NCBI RefSeq assembly: GCF_014648655.1
Contig: NZ_BMRN01000005.1
Coordinates: forward strand, 62,001-126,000
Direction: 5' to 3'
DNA length: 64,000 nucleotides
DNA from: Streptomyces atratus
Lineage (GTDB): Bacteria > Actinomycetota > Actinomycetes > Streptomycetales > Streptomycetaceae
In this document: positions 11,086 to 19,821 of the stretch, in pieces
How the letters are laid out: each line of letters starts with the position of its first letter
How positions within the stretch are numbered: position 1 is the stretch's first letter
Position numbers and translations under genes: made by a program
The notes under the pieces: generated by a model
Told to the model about the DNA's origin: nothing
The model's database searches: none
The model's input: the letters and a program-made list of their open reading frames with translations, nothing else

Positions 11086-12147
11086 TCACGCCCCGAACAG
11101 ACCCTGTTGTCCCTTTCCGCCGTGCTGGGGAGGTACGAGGCCGAGGTGGGCCCAGGCAGCGGGTGTCGCGACGCGCCCCCTCGGCGTCCTGGCCAGCAGT
11201 CCTTCCCGTACCAGGAAGGGCTCCGCGACCTCCTCGACCGTCTCGCGCTCCTCGCCCACGGCCACGGCGAGGGTGGACAGTCCGACGGGGCCGCCGCCGA
11301 AGAGCTTCAGCAGGGCGCCGAGCACCGCCCGGTCCAGCCGGTCGAGGCCGCGCGCGTCGACCTCGTACACCCCGAGGGCGACGGAGGCGACGGCACGGTC
11401 GATCCGTCCGTCGGCCTTGACCTGGGCGTAGTCCCGGACACGGCGCAGCAGCCGGTTGGCGATACGGGGGGTGCCGCGGGAACGTCCGGCGATCTCGGAG
11501 GCGCCCTCCGCGTCTATCGCCACGTCGAGGAGGCGGGCGGAGCGGTGGATGACGCGTTCCAGTTCGGTGGGGGCGTAGAACTCCATATGGCCGGTGAAGC
11601 CGAAACGGTCGCGCAGCGGGGGAGGCAGCAGTCCGGCCCTGGTGGTGGCGCCGACCAGGGTGAAGGGCGGCAGTTCCAGCGGGATGGCGGTGGCTCCGGG
11701 GCCCTTGCCGACGATGACATCGACGCGGAAGTCCTCCATCGCCATGTAGAGCATCTCCTCGGCGGGCCGCGACATGCGGTGGATCTCGTCCAGGAAGAGA
11801 ACTTCGCCCTCCTGGAGTGAAGAGAGAATCGCGGCGAGATCACCCGCATGCTGGATGGCGGGGCCCGAGGTGATCCGGATCGGGGCGCCCATTTCGGCTG
11901 CGATGATCATGGAGAGGGTGGTCTTGCCGAGACCGGGGGCACCGGAGAGCAGGACATGGTCGGCGGTGGCGCCGCGGGCCCTGGCCGCCTTGAGTACCAG
12001 GTCGAGCTGTTCGCGCACCTTTTCCTGGCCGACGAATTCGTCGAGGTCCTTCGGCCGCAGCGCCGCTTCGACCGCGGTGTCCTCGCCGTCCGCGTCGGCG
12101 TCGACGAGCCGCTCGTCGGTATCGGGTCCGGTCTCGTCCCAGTTCAT
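11086..12147 (-). CDS. ruvB: Holliday junction branch migration ATPase RuvB
   Basis: A 353-residue AAA+ motor that pulls DNA through the RuvA-bound Holliday junction during recombination repair. Walker A is GAPGLGKT (69-76), Walker B is LFLDEIHR near residue 118, sensor I is GATTRAG, and the arginine-finger/sensor II region [14 protein letters not shown] is present. A winged-helix DNA-binding domain ends the protein. It is last in the ruvC-ruvA-ruvB order, 81 nt after ruvA. Confidence 0.97.
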   Translation of the reverse strand: MNWDETGPDTDERLVDADADGEDTAVEAALRPKDLDEFVGQEKVREQLDLVLKAARARGATADHVLLSGAPGLGKTTLSMIIAAEMGAPIRITSGPAIQHAGDLAAILSSLQEGEVLFLDEIHRMSRPAEEMLYMAMEDFRVDVIVGKGPGATAIPLELPPFTLVGATTRAGLLPPPLRDRFGFTGHMEFYAPTELERVIHRSARLLDVAIDAEGASEIAGRSRGTPRIANRLLRRVRDYAQVKADGRIDRAVASVALGVYEVDARGLDRLDRAVLGALLKLFGGGPVGLSTLAVAVGEERETVEEVAEPFLVREGLLARTPRGRVATPAAWAHLGLVPPQHGGKGQQGLFGA

Positions 12148-12228
12148 TCAGTCTGTCCCGCCTCGGGTGTGTCGGTGCCGTGCGGTGCCCGGCCCGGTCG
12201 GGGTCTCCCCCGGGATGACGCGCTCCGG

Positions 12229-12855
12229 TCAGCGCGCGCGGTTGAGGGTCTGCAGCGCAGCGCGCAGCAGCTGCGGCACGGGGGCCTGTCCGCCCTCGGC
12301 CAGGGCCGCCTCGGCCTGCGGGGCGACAGCGGTGACCGCTTCGTCGGCCTCACGGGTGGCGTAGCCGAGACCGATCAGGGCGGCCTGCAGCTGATCGCGC
12401 CAGGAGGAGGTGACGGCAGTGCCGATGCCCTGTCGGCCGATGTGGGCGCCCACGGGCTCGCCGAGTCTGTCCTTCAGTTCGAGGAGGAGTTTCTGCGCGC
12501 CCTTCTTGCCGATGCCGGAGACGGCGGTGAGCGCCTTCTCGTCGTCGGTGGCGACCGCGATCCGCAGGGCGTCCGGACTATGGGTGGCAAGCATGGCCTG
12601 GGCGAGCCGTGGTCCGACTCCGCTCGCGGTCTGGAGCAGCTCGAAGACCAGCCGCTCGTCGTCGTCGGCGAAGCCGTAGAGGGTGAGCGAATCCTCCCGT
12701 ACGACGAGGGAGGTGGCCAGCCTGGCCTCCTTGCCGATCCGGAGGCCGGCGAGGGTGTTCGGCGTGCACTGGACGGCCATGCCGATGCCGCCGACCTCGA
12801 TCACGGCCGTGGTCGGGGCGAGCGCGGCCACGGGGCCGCTGACGAAGGCGATCAT
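12229..12855 (-). CDS. ruvA: Holliday junction DNA helicase subunit RuvA
   Basis: A 208-residue junction-binding subunit that tetramerises and loads RuvB. The N-terminal OB-fold begins [12 protein letters not shown], helix-hairpin-helix motifs are seen at [17 protein letters not shown] and [21 protein letters not shown], and a C-terminal three-helix domain contacts RuvB. The start ATG 12855 overlaps the ruvC stop (ATGA), showing coupling; the longer frame that runs through ruvC is not real. Confidence 0.95.
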   Translation of the reverse strand: MIAFVSGPVAALAPTTAVIEVGGIGMAVQCTPNTLAGLRIGKEARLATSLVVREDSLTLYGFADDDERLVFELLQTASGVGPRLAQAMLATHSPDALRIAVATDDEKALTAVSGIGKKGAQKLLLELKDRLGEPVGAHIGRQGIGTAVTSSWRDQLQAALIGLGYATREADEAVTAVAPQAEAALAEGGQAPVPQLLRAALQTLNRAR

Positions 12856-13427
12856 CGGGGGACCTTCCGGACGGGAACTGTAGAAGTACGGGGAGCGCGC
12901 GCGGTGCGGGCTGCGGCGGCGGCAGCCGCGTGTGCCTGTTGGAGGCGGTTGACAGCGGGGGCGCGCCAGATGTGGCAGATGGCGAGCGCGAGCGCGTCGG
13001 CCGCGTCGGCGGGTTTCGGCGGGGCATCGAGCCGCAGCAGCCGGGTGACCATGGCTCCGACCTGCGCCTTGTCGGCACGGCCGCTGCCGGTGACGGCTGC
13101 CTTGACCTCGCTGGGGGTGTGCAGGGCGACCGGTATGCCGCGCCGGGATGCGCAAAGCATGGCGACCGCACTGGCCTGGGCGGTGCCCATCACCGTACGG
13201 ACGTTGTGCTGGCTGAACACCCGCTCCACGGCGACGAATTCGGGCCGGTGCTCGTCGAGCCACTGCTCGATGCCGCGCTCGATGGCCACCAGCCGGTGGC
13301 CGAGCTCCGCATCGGCCGCGGTGCGGACGACTCCGACGCCGAGCATCGTCAGGGGCCGGCCGGCGACGCCTTCGACGACGCCGACACCGCACCGGGTCAG
13401 CCCCGGGTCGACGCCGAGTACCCGCAT
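12852..13427 (-). CDS. ruvC: Holliday junction resolvase RuvC
   Basis: A 191-residue endonuclease that cuts RuvAB-processed Holliday junctions symmetrically. The RNase H-like core starts [14 protein letters not shown] with the first catalytic Asp (D7), and the acidic E of [12 protein letters not shown] and the C-terminal [11 protein letters not shown]sp residues complete the metal site. It is first gene of ruvC-ruvA-ruvB. A terminator and yebC lie downstream in the + direction (upstream in the transcription sense), so ruvCAB has its own promoter. Confidence 0.95.
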   Translation of the reverse strand: MRVLGVDPGLTRCGVGVVEGVAGRPLTMLGVGVVRTAADAELGHRLVAIERGIEQWLDEHRPEFVAVERVFSQHNVRTVMGTAQASAVAMLCASRRGIPVALHTPSEVKAAVTGSGRADKAQVGAMVTRLLRLDAPPKPADAADALALAICHIWRAPAVNRLQQAHAAAAAAARTARAPRTSTVPVRKVPR

Positions 13428-13491
13428 GGGAGGCCCCTCCGTACCGATCGGTCAACTGTTCCCGCAGGCTATCGGCTCGCACTGACAATGC

Positions 13492-13526
13492 GACGGGCCG
13501 ACGGGGTGTGTCCCCGTCGGCCCGTC
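13492..13526. terminator. Terminator after the YebC gene
   Basis: A perfect 15-bp stem (left arm 13492-13506, right arm 13512-13526) with a TGTGT loop, 25 nt past the yebC stop. It is one of the strongest hairpins in the window and separates yebC from ruvC. Confidence 0.88.
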
Positions 13527-13550
13527 CGTGAAGGCTGCGCTGAGCGTGGC

Positions 13551-14303
13551 TCAGGCTTCGACCTTCTCCATGACCTCGTCCGAGACATCGAAGTTGGCGA
13601 AGACGTTCTGCACGTCGTCGCTGTCCTCCAGCGCGTCGATCAGCTTGAAGATCTTGCGCGCGCCCTCCTCGTCCAGCTCGACCTGCATGGTGGGCAGGAA
13701 GTTGGCCTCGGCGGAGTCGTAGTCGATGCCGGCCTGCTGGAGCGCGGTACGGACCGCGACCATGTCGGTGGCCTCGCTGACGACCTCGTAGGTGTCACCG
13801 AGGTCGTTGACCTCCTCGGCGCCCGCGTCGAGCACCGCGCCCAGGACGTCGTCCTCGGTCAGCCCGCCCTTGGGGACGATGACGACACCCTTGCGGTTGA
13901 AGAGGTACGAGACCGAACCGGGGTCGGCCATCGAACCACCATTGCGGGTCATCGCGACACGCACGTCCGAGGCGGCACGGTTGCGGTTGTCGGTGAGGCA
14001 CTCGATGAGCACCGCGACACCGTTGGGGCCGTAACCCTCGTACATGATCGTCTGATAGTCGACGCCGCCCGCTTCGAGACCGCCACCGCGCTTGACCGCG
14101 GAGTCGATGTTCTTGTTCGGTACGGAGCTCTTCTTCGCCTTCTGGATCGCGTCCACGAGGGTCGGATTTCCCTCGGGGTCCACACCACCGGTGCGGGCCG
14201 CGACCTCGATGTTCTTGATCAGCTTCGCGAAGAGTTTGCCGCGCTTGGCATCGATCACGGCCTTCTTGTGCTTCGTCGTAGCCCATTTAGAGTGGCCGGA
14301 CAT
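13551..14303 (-). CDS. YebC/PmpR family regulator (TACO1-like)
   Basis: A 250-residue cytosolic protein of the YebC family. It starts [15 protein letters not shown], the family signature, and carries the acidic C-terminal part ([24 protein letters not shown]). Family members have been described as DNA-binding regulators and, more recently, as factors that help ribosomes through proline-rich stretches; which applies here is not visible. ATG 14303 is preferred over an upstream in-frame GTG because the protein family begins there and GAAGG lies nearby. It sits next to ruvC and pdxT as in most actinobacteria. Confidence 0.93.
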   Translation of the reverse strand: MSGHSKWATTKHKKAVIDAKRGKLFAKLIKNIEVAARTGGVDPEGNPTLVDAIQKAKKSSVPNKNIDSAVKRGGGLEAGGVDYQTIMYEGYGPNGVAVLIECLTDNRNRAASDVRVAMTRNGGSMADPGSVSYLFNRKGVVIVPKGGLTEDDVLGAVLDAGAEEVNDLGDTYEVVSEATDMVAVRTALQQAGIDYDSAEANFLPTMQVELDEEGARKIFKLIDALEDSDDVQNVFANFDVSDEVMEKVEA

Positions 14304-14364
14304 CTGCCTTCTCCTTCGCGTCACCAAAATCGATCCGAACCCGGGAGATCCTACCGGGATCGAG

Positions 14365-14958
14365 TCAGACGACTGCGCGCACCATGTCCACGAACAACGC
14401 GTGAACGCGATGGTCCCCGGTCAGTTCCGGGTGGAATGACGTCGCCAGGACGTTTCCCTGACGTACGGCGACGATGTGGCCACCGTGCTCCGCCACCACC
14501 TTGGCCTGGGCTCCGACCGATTCCACCCACGGGGCGCGGATGAACACGCCCTCGACCGGGCCGCCCTCGATACCGGCGACCTCCACGGCCGCCTCGAAGG
14601 ACTCGTTCTGCCGCCCGAAGGCGTTGCGGCGCACGATCATGTCGATCCCGCCGACCGTCTCCTGGCCCGAGCGCGGGTCGAGGATCTTGTCGGCCAGCAG
14701 GATCATTCCGGCGCAGGTGCCGTAGACCGGCATCCCGTCCCGTACCCGCTCGCGCAGCGGTTCCAGCATGCCGAACAGGGAAGCCAGCTTGGACATCGTG
14801 GTGGACTCGCCACCGGGAATGACCAGGCCGTCGACCTCGGCGAGTTCCTCGGGACGCCGGACCGGCCTGGCCAGGGCATCCGCCGAGGCCAGGGCGATCA
14901 GGTGTTCCCGTACGTCGCCCTGGAGAGCCAGGACTCCGATCACAGGGGTTTCGCTCAT
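14365..14958 (-). CDS. pdxT: Pyridoxal 5'-phosphate synthase glutaminase subunit PdxT
   Basis: A 197-residue class I glutaminase that supplies ammonia to PdxS for PLP synthesis. Motifs are GGESTT (49-54), the nucleophile C82 in GTCAGMIL, and the His/Glu pair in [10 protein letters not shown] near the C-terminus. It follows pdxS by 6 nt, so it is in the same operon. Confidence 0.96.
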   Translation of the reverse strand: MSETPVIGVLALQGDVREHLIALASADALARPVRRPEELAEVDGLVIPGGESTTMSKLASLFGMLEPLRERVRDGMPVYGTCAGMILLADKILDPRSGQETVGGIDMIVRRNAFGRQNESFEAAVEVAGIEGGPVEGVFIRAPWVESVGAQAKVVAEHGGHIVAVRQGNVLATSFHPELTGDHRVHALFVDMVRAVV

Positions 14959-14964
14959 CAGTGA

Positions 14965-15885
14965 CTACCAGCCACGGTTGGCGTAGCGCTCGGCCTCGGG
15001 CAGGGTGTCGCAGTTGATGCCGACCATGGCCTCGCCCAGGTTCCGGGAGGCGTCCGCGATGATCTTCGGGTCGTCGTAGAAGGTGGTGGCCTTCACGATG
15101 GCGGCGGCGCGCTTGGCCGGGTCGCCGGACTTGAAGATGCCGGAGCCCACGAAGACGCCCTCGGCGCCGAGCTGGCGCATCAGCGCGGCGTCGGCGGGGG
15201 TGGCGACGCCGCCCGCGGAGAACAGCACGACGGGCAGCTTGCCGAGCTCGGCGACCTCCTTGACCAGCTCGTACGGGGCACGGAGCTCCTTCGCGGCGGC
15301 GTACAGCTCGTTGTTGTCGTAGCCGCGCAGCCGGGCGATCTCGTTCTTGATCTGGCGCAGGTGACGGACCGCCTCGACGACGTTTCCGGTGCCGGCCTCG
15401 CCCTTCGAACGGATCATGGCCGCGCCCTCGGCGATGCGCCGCAGGGCCTCACCGAGGTTGGTGGCGCCACAGACGAACGGAGTGGTGAAGGCGAACTTGT
15501 CGCTGTGGTTGACCTCGTCGGCCGGGGTGAGGACCTCGGACTCGTCGATGTAGTCGACACCGAGGGACTGCAGGACCTGGGCCTCGACGAAGTGTCCGAT
15601 GCGGGACTTCGCCATCACCGGGATGGAGACGGCCTCGATGATCTCCTCGATCATGTTCGGGTCCGACATCCGGGCCACGCCGCCGTCCTTGCGGATGTCG
15701 GCCGGCACCCGCTCCAGGGCCATGACGGCCACGGCGCCCGCATCCTCGGCGATCTTCGCCTGCTCGGCATTGACGACGTCCATGATCACGCCGCCCTTGA
15801 GCTGCTCGGCCATGCCGCGCTTGACGCGAGCGGTGCCGGTGGCCGGGGAGTCGGCGGACTGCGGGGTGGTGGGAAGCGTGGACAC
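14965..15885 (-). CDS. pdxS: Pyridoxal 5'-phosphate synthase lyase subunit PdxS
   Basis: A 306-residue (beta/alpha)8 enzyme that condenses ribose 5-phosphate, glyceraldehyde 3-phosphate and ammonia into PLP. Highly conserved segments include [26 protein letters not shown]-type ([16 protein letters not shown]) with the catalytic Lys, and [20 protein letters not shown] 20-residue Ser/Thr/Pro-rich N-terminal extension precedes the conserved core. It is the first gene of pdxS-pdxT. Confidence 0.97.
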   Translation of the reverse strand: MSTLPTTPQSADSPATGTARVKRGMAEQLKGGVIMDVVNAEQAKIAEDAGAVAVMALERVPADIRKDGGVARMSDPNMIEEIIEAVSIPVMAKSRIGHFVEAQVLQSLGVDYIDESEVLTPADEVNHSDKFAFTTPFVCGATNLGEALRRIAEGAAMIRSKGEAGTGNVVEAVRHLRQIKNEIARLRGYDNNELYAAAKELRAPYELVKEVAELGKLPVVLFSAGGVATPADAALMRQLGAEGVFVGSGIFKSGDPAKRAAAIVKATTFYDDPKIIADASRNLGEAMVGINCDTLPEAERYANRGW

Positions 15886-16052
15886 GGATCGACCTCACTC
15901 GGAGAAAAGTTACTGAAAGCGCTGGTTGGTGCAGTGCTGAGCAAACTCTCCGGGACCAGTCCACAGCAAGGGCCAATGGAAGGCCGGTGGATCGTTTTGC
16001 ACGCGTACGAAACGGGTTGTGATCCCGGTCACGTACGAGCGTGGCCGCCGGG

Positions 16053-16598
16053 TCAGCTGACGGGGCGGTCCGCCAGGGCTACAGGCGGTTCGTCGTCCAT
16101 CTCGAAGGCGAGCGGGAACGGGGCATGCCCGGCCAGCCGGAACCACCGCACCGTACGGTGCCGGCGCAGCGCACGCGCCGCGCGCACCGCGTCGTTGTGG
16201 AACCGCCGGGCCATCGGGACACGGCGCACGGCCGCGGCGAGTTCGAGCGCCGCCTCCTCGCCGCCGGGGATCTCCTTCACGGACTCCACCTGCACTGTTT
16301 CACCGAACACCGCCCGCAGCGCGGTGCTCAGTTCGCTCTCCGCGACCTCGCGGTTCTCCTCCTCCGCCTGGCGGGCGGCGTGCGCGGCCTCGTACAGCAC
16401 GATGGACGCGGCCGGGTCGAGGACACCCGATGTCGCCAGTTCCTGGGTGACCGAGGCGCGGCGCAGGAGCTGTGCGTCGAGGGCAGCGCGGGCGGCGTCG
16501 ATGCGTGTGTGCAGCCGGTCCAGCCGCCCGGCGGTCCAGCTGAGGTACATACCGATCGCGACGATCGCGACGGCGATCCAGATGAGGGTTTCGATCAC
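16053..16598 (-). CDS. LemA-like small membrane protein
   Basis: A 181-residue protein with one N-terminal membrane helix (LIWIAVAIVAIGMYLSW) followed by a helical, charged domain (RLDRLHTRIDAARAALDAQLLRRASV) that resembles LemA family proteins, whose function is unknown. I chose the GTG start at 16598 because the membrane helix begins right after it; the open frame runs further upstream into repeat sequence and pimA. The C-terminal 30 residues are not LemA-like. It follows the pimA gene, separated by a repeat element. Confidence 0.7.
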   Translation of the reverse strand: MIETLIWIAVAIVAIGMYLSWTAGRLDRLHTRIDAARAALDAQLLRRASVTQELATSGVLDPAASIVLYEAAHAARQAEEENREVAESELSTALRAVFGETVQVESVKEIPGGEEAALELAAAVRRVPMARRFHNDAVRAARALRRHRTVRWFRLAGHAPFPLAFEMDDEPPVALADRPVS

Positions 16599-16685
16599 GG
16601 GCGGCAAGGCTACCCGTCGGGGCGCAGGCGGTGCGGCCGTCCGGTCCCGGGCGCGGAAGCGGGTGCGGGGCGGGCCCGGTCGCCG

Positions 16686-16733
16686 CCGGGGCGCTGCCCA
16701 GGACCCCGGACCCCGATCGCCGGACGGGCTCGA
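16686..16733 (+). repeat. Copy of a Streptomyces interspersed intergenic repeat
   Basis: The sequence beginning CCGGGGCGCTGCCCAGGACC and continuing with GATCGCCGGACGGGCTCGAA matches, from memory, a palindromic repeat common between Streptomyces genes. A second copy lies at 48480-48527. It starts with an imperfect GC hairpin that may act as a transcription terminator after pimA. Confidence 0.55.
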
Positions 16734-16743
16734 ACCAAAGGTT

Positions 16744-17952
16744 CTAGTCCCGTGCCAGTCCCAAACGTGCACGCAGGCCCGTGCGTTCGTCGGCCGCCAC
16801 CGACGCCGCGCCGTCCGTCACCGTCTCGTACACCGCGAGGATGTCCGCCCCGACCGTCGACCAGTCGAAGCGCCGCACGTGTGCGGTTCCCCGTTCGCGC
16901 AGCTCCGTTCGCCGCTCCGGGTCGCCGAGCAACCGGATCGCCGCCGACGCCAGCGCGTCCGCGTCCTCGTTGGCGAAGAGTTCGCCCGCCGCACCCAGGT
17001 CCAGAACCTGCGCGAACGCATCCAGATCGCTGGCCAGGACCGGCGCACCGGCCGACATCGCCTCGACCAGGATGATCCCGAAGCTCTCGCCGCCCGTGTT
17101 CGGCGCGACGTACACATCGACGCTGCGCAGCAGCCGCGCCTTGTCCTCGTCGCTCACCATGCCGAGGAATTCGACGCGCTCGCGCATCTTCTCGGGCAGC
17201 GAGGCGACGGCCTCCTCCTCGTCGCCGCGGCCCGCCACCAGCAGCCTGGTGTCCGGACGCGCGGCAAGGATCGCGGGCAGCGCCCTCATCAGGACGGGCA
17301 GGCCCTTGCGTGGCTCGTCGATACGCCCGATGAAGCCGATCGTGCCGCCCTCCCGTCTCCCGCCAGCGCCCTCAACCGAGCTTCGCGCCCCCTTTGATTG
17401 CCACTCGGCCCTGGGCTCGGCCGCGGCGAAGAAGCCGACATCGACCCCGTTCGGGATGACGACCGCGTCGCCGCCCAGGTGCTCGACCAGGGTCCGGCGG
17501 GCGTACTCGCTCACAGCGATGCGCGCGCTGATCTTCTCCAGCGCGGGCTGCAGGATCGGGTACGCGGCGATCATGGCCCGGGAGCGCGGGTTGGAGGTGT
17601 GGAACGTGGCGACGATCGGCCCCTGCGCCGCCCAGCAGGCGAGCAGCCCCAGCGACGGCGACGTCGGCTCATGGATGTGGATCACGTCGAAGGTGCCGTC
17701 GTGCAGCCAGCGGCGCACCCGGGCGGCCGAGAGGAAGCCGAAGTTCAGCCGGGCCACGGAGCCGTTGTACGGGACGGGCACGGCCCGGCCCGCCGAGACC
17801 ACGTACGGCGGCAGCGGTGTCTCGTCGTCGGCGGGTGCCAGCACCGACACCTGATGTCCCAGACGGATCAGGTGTTCGGCCAGGTCCCGGATGTGGAACT
17901 GCACACCGCCCGGTACGTCCCACGAGTACGGGCATACGATGCCGATCTTCAC
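16744..17952 (-). CDS. pimA: Phosphatidylinositol mannosyltransferase, PimA-like
   Basis: A 402-residue GT4 glycosyltransferase that should add the first mannose to phosphatidylinositol on the inner membrane face. The N-terminus MKIGIVCPYSWDVPGGVQFH carries the glycine-rich substrate loop; the nucleotide-sugar domain has IGFIGRIDEPRKG and the EX7E-type SFGIILVEAMSAG. Its stop overlaps nothing downstream, but its start is coupled to the acyltransferase gene (ATGA-type overlap at 17949-17952). Between the two Rossmann domains is an extra stretch of about 19 residues (roughly 17344-17400) rich in Gly/Arg/Ser that I do not expect from homologues. Confidence 0.9.
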   Translation of the reverse strand: MKIGIVCPYSWDVPGGVQFHIRDLAEHLIRLGHQVSVLAPADDETPLPPYVVSAGRAVPVPYNGSVARLNFGFLSAARVRRWLHDGTFDVIHIHEPTSPSLGLLACWAAQGPIVATFHTSNPRSRAMIAAYPILQPALEKISARIAVSEYARRTLVEHLGGDAVVIPNGVDVGFFAAAEPRAEWQSKGARSSVEGAGGRREGGTIGFIGRIDEPRKGLPVLMRALPAILAARPDTRLLVAGRGDEEEAVASLPEKMRERVEFLGMVSDEDKARLLRSVDVYVAPNTGGESFGIILVEAMSAGAPVLASDLDAFAQVLDLGAAGELFANEDADALASAAIRLLGDPERRTELRERGTAHVRRFDWSTVGADILAVYETVTDGAASVAADERTGLRARLGLARD

Positions 17953-18884
17953 GGCCGGTCCTCCCGGTTCTCCAGGTCGGCCAGCCAGAGCCGTTGCAGC
18001 ATGTGCCAGTCCTGCGGATGCTCGGCGATTCCGACGGCGAAGGCATCGGCCAGCGCCTGTGTCATCGAGGACGTCTTCTCCGTACGGCTGCCTGACTCGG
18101 GCACCTCGACCGGTGGATGGATACGCGCCTTCATCACGGGCGTGTCGTCGTACGAGAGCGTCACCGGCAGCAGCAGCGCCCCGGTCTGCTGGGCCAGCAG
18201 CGCCGGTCCAGCGGGCATGCGTGCGGTGTCGCCGAAGAATTTCACCTCGACGCCGGACGCCGACAGATCACGGTCGGCGACCAGACAGACCAGGCCGCCC
18301 GCGCGCAGCCGCCGCGCAAGGGTGCCGAAGGCGGCGCCGCCGCTGTGCGGCAGGACCTCCATGCCGAGCCCCTCGCGGTAGGCCACGAACCGGTCGTACA
18401 GCGTCTCGGGCTTGAGCCGCTCGGCGACCGTGGTGAAGGGCACCTTCAGATCGGTGGTGACCCAGGCTCCGGCCAGGTCCCAGTTCCCCAGGTGCGGCAG
18501 GGCGAGGATGACGCCGCGGCCGGTGTCCAGCCCGTCGGTCAGCCGGTGCGCGTCCCTCACGTCTATGGACGCCTTGATCCGCGCCGGACTCCAGGTGGGC
18601 AGCCGGAACGACTCCATCCAGTAGCGCATGTACGAGCGCATCCCGGCCTTGGAGAGCGCGGCGAGCCGGGCCGGCGAAGCCCCGGGTACAACCCGTGCCA
18701 GATTCGACTCCAGCCGCAGCACGCTCTTGCCCCGCCGCTTCCACACCTGGTCGGCGATGGTGCGGAAAAGGGCCCTGGCGACCGGTTCGGGGAGCCTCTT
18801 GACGGCGGTCCAGCCGAGCCCGTACAGCCCGTCGGTCAGCCGGTCCCGCAGGCCGGACTGCGTGTCACCCGGTGCGCCGCTCAC
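17949..18884 (-). CDS. Phosphatidylinositol mannoside acyltransferase
   Basis: A 311-residue member of the lauroyl/HtrB-like acyltransferase family, expected to transfer an acyl chain to the mannose of PIM1 (PatA role in mycobacteria). The catalytic HX4D-type motif is seen in LPHLGNWDLAGAW, followed by GLVCLVADRDLSASGVEVKFFGD. GTG 18884 overlaps the pgsA stop (GTGA). The operon pgsA - acyltransferase - pimA gives the consecutive steps of the pathway and supports the assignment strongly. Confidence 0.88.
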   Translation of the reverse strand: MSGAPGDTQSGLRDRLTDGLYGLGWTAVKRLPEPVARALFRTIADQVWKRRGKSVLRLESNLARVVPGASPARLAALSKAGMRSYMRYWMESFRLPTWSPARIKASIDVRDAHRLTDGLDTGRGVILALPHLGNWDLAGAWVTTDLKVPFTTVAERLKPETLYDRFVAYREGLGMEVLPHSGGAAFGTLARRLRAGGLVCLVADRDLSASGVEVKFFGDTARMPAGPALLAQQTGALLLPVTLSYDDTPVMKARIHPPVEVPESGSRTEKTSSMTQALADAFAVGIAEHPQDWHMLQRLWLADLENREDRP

Positions 18885-19555
18885 TGCGCGGCCCCGCTCC
18901 CCCGGTCCGCAGCAGCGGCCTCGGCCGCGTCGGCCTCCGCGGACTCGCGGCGCACCGTCACGACCCGCTGCACGAGAGTCACCAGGCTGCCCACGGCGAC
19001 GATCCACAGTGCGATCGGCAGCAGGATCTGGATCCCCGGAACACCGAACTTGTGGAGACCGGACAATCCCGCCGCGACCAGCGAGATGACCAGCCGCTCG
19101 GCGCGCTCCACGAGACCGTTGACCGCGACCGGCAGCCCGATCGACTCACCGCGCGCCTTCGTGTACGAGACCACCTGGCCGCTCGCCAGGCAGAAGATCG
19201 CGACCGCGCACATCACGTTGTCGTCGCCGTTGCCCGCGTACCAGAGCGCGAGCCCTCCGAAGATCGCCCCGTCGGCGACCCGGTCCAGGGTCGAGTCCAG
19301 GAACGCGCCCCAGCGGCTGGAGATACCGGCCTGCCGGGCCATATTGCCGTCGACGAGGTCGGAAAAGACGAAGATCGTGATGACGATCGTGCCCCAGAAG
19401 AACTCCCCCATCGGGAAGAAGACCAGCGCACCTGCCATCACCCCGGCCGTACCGATCAGCGTGACCGCGTCAGGGCTCACGCCGAGACGGAGCAACAGTG
19501 CGGCGAACGGTGTGAGGACACGCGTAAAAAATGCACGCGCGTACTTGTTCAGCAT
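18881..19555 (-). CDS. pgsA: Phosphatidylinositol phosphate synthase (CDP-alcohol phosphatidyltransferase)
   Basis: A 224-residue integral membrane enzyme that joins CDP-diacylglycerol to inositol phosphate. The CDP-OH-P signature DGNMARQAGISSRWGAFLDS followed by TLDRVAD is complete, with all three Asp residues. About six membrane helices are seen (GVMAGALVFFPMGEFFWG, TIVITIFVFSDLVD, ILLPIALWIVAVGSLV). The last 20 residues are Ala/Glu-rich. Its neighbours, PIM acyltransferase and pimA, indicate phosphatidylinositol rather than phosphatidylglycerol synthesis. It is divergent from the EF-G paralogue across 266 nt. Confidence 0.9.
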   Translation of the reverse strand: MLNKYARAFFTRVLTPFAALLLRLGVSPDAVTLIGTAGVMAGALVFFPMGEFFWGTIVITIFVFSDLVDGNMARQAGISSRWGAFLDSTLDRVADGAIFGGLALWYAGNGDDNVMCAVAIFCLASGQVVSYTKARGESIGLPVAVNGLVERAERLVISLVAAGLSGLHKFGVPGIQILLPIALWIVAVGSLVTLVQRVVTVRRESAEADAAEAAAADRGSGAAQ

Positions 19556-19821
19556 GGCCTTCCCGAGGGTCGGTGGGCCGAGCAGCCCCTACGGCCACCG
19601 GCTGGCCCATCGTAGTCACGCCCGCCGGACTCCACCGTCCGGGCACCCGGCATCGCGCCGCTGTGCACGACGTATGGACGCGACCTGACCTGAGTGGAAA
19701 GCTCGAATTACCGCGGGCGTCGCCGTAGCCGCCGCGGCGGCTCCCCGTGCCCGTGCACCCTTCTCCCCCACCGCGCCGGCTTTTCTTCCCGCTCCGCGCC
19801 ACTATCTGGGAGGCACGCATC

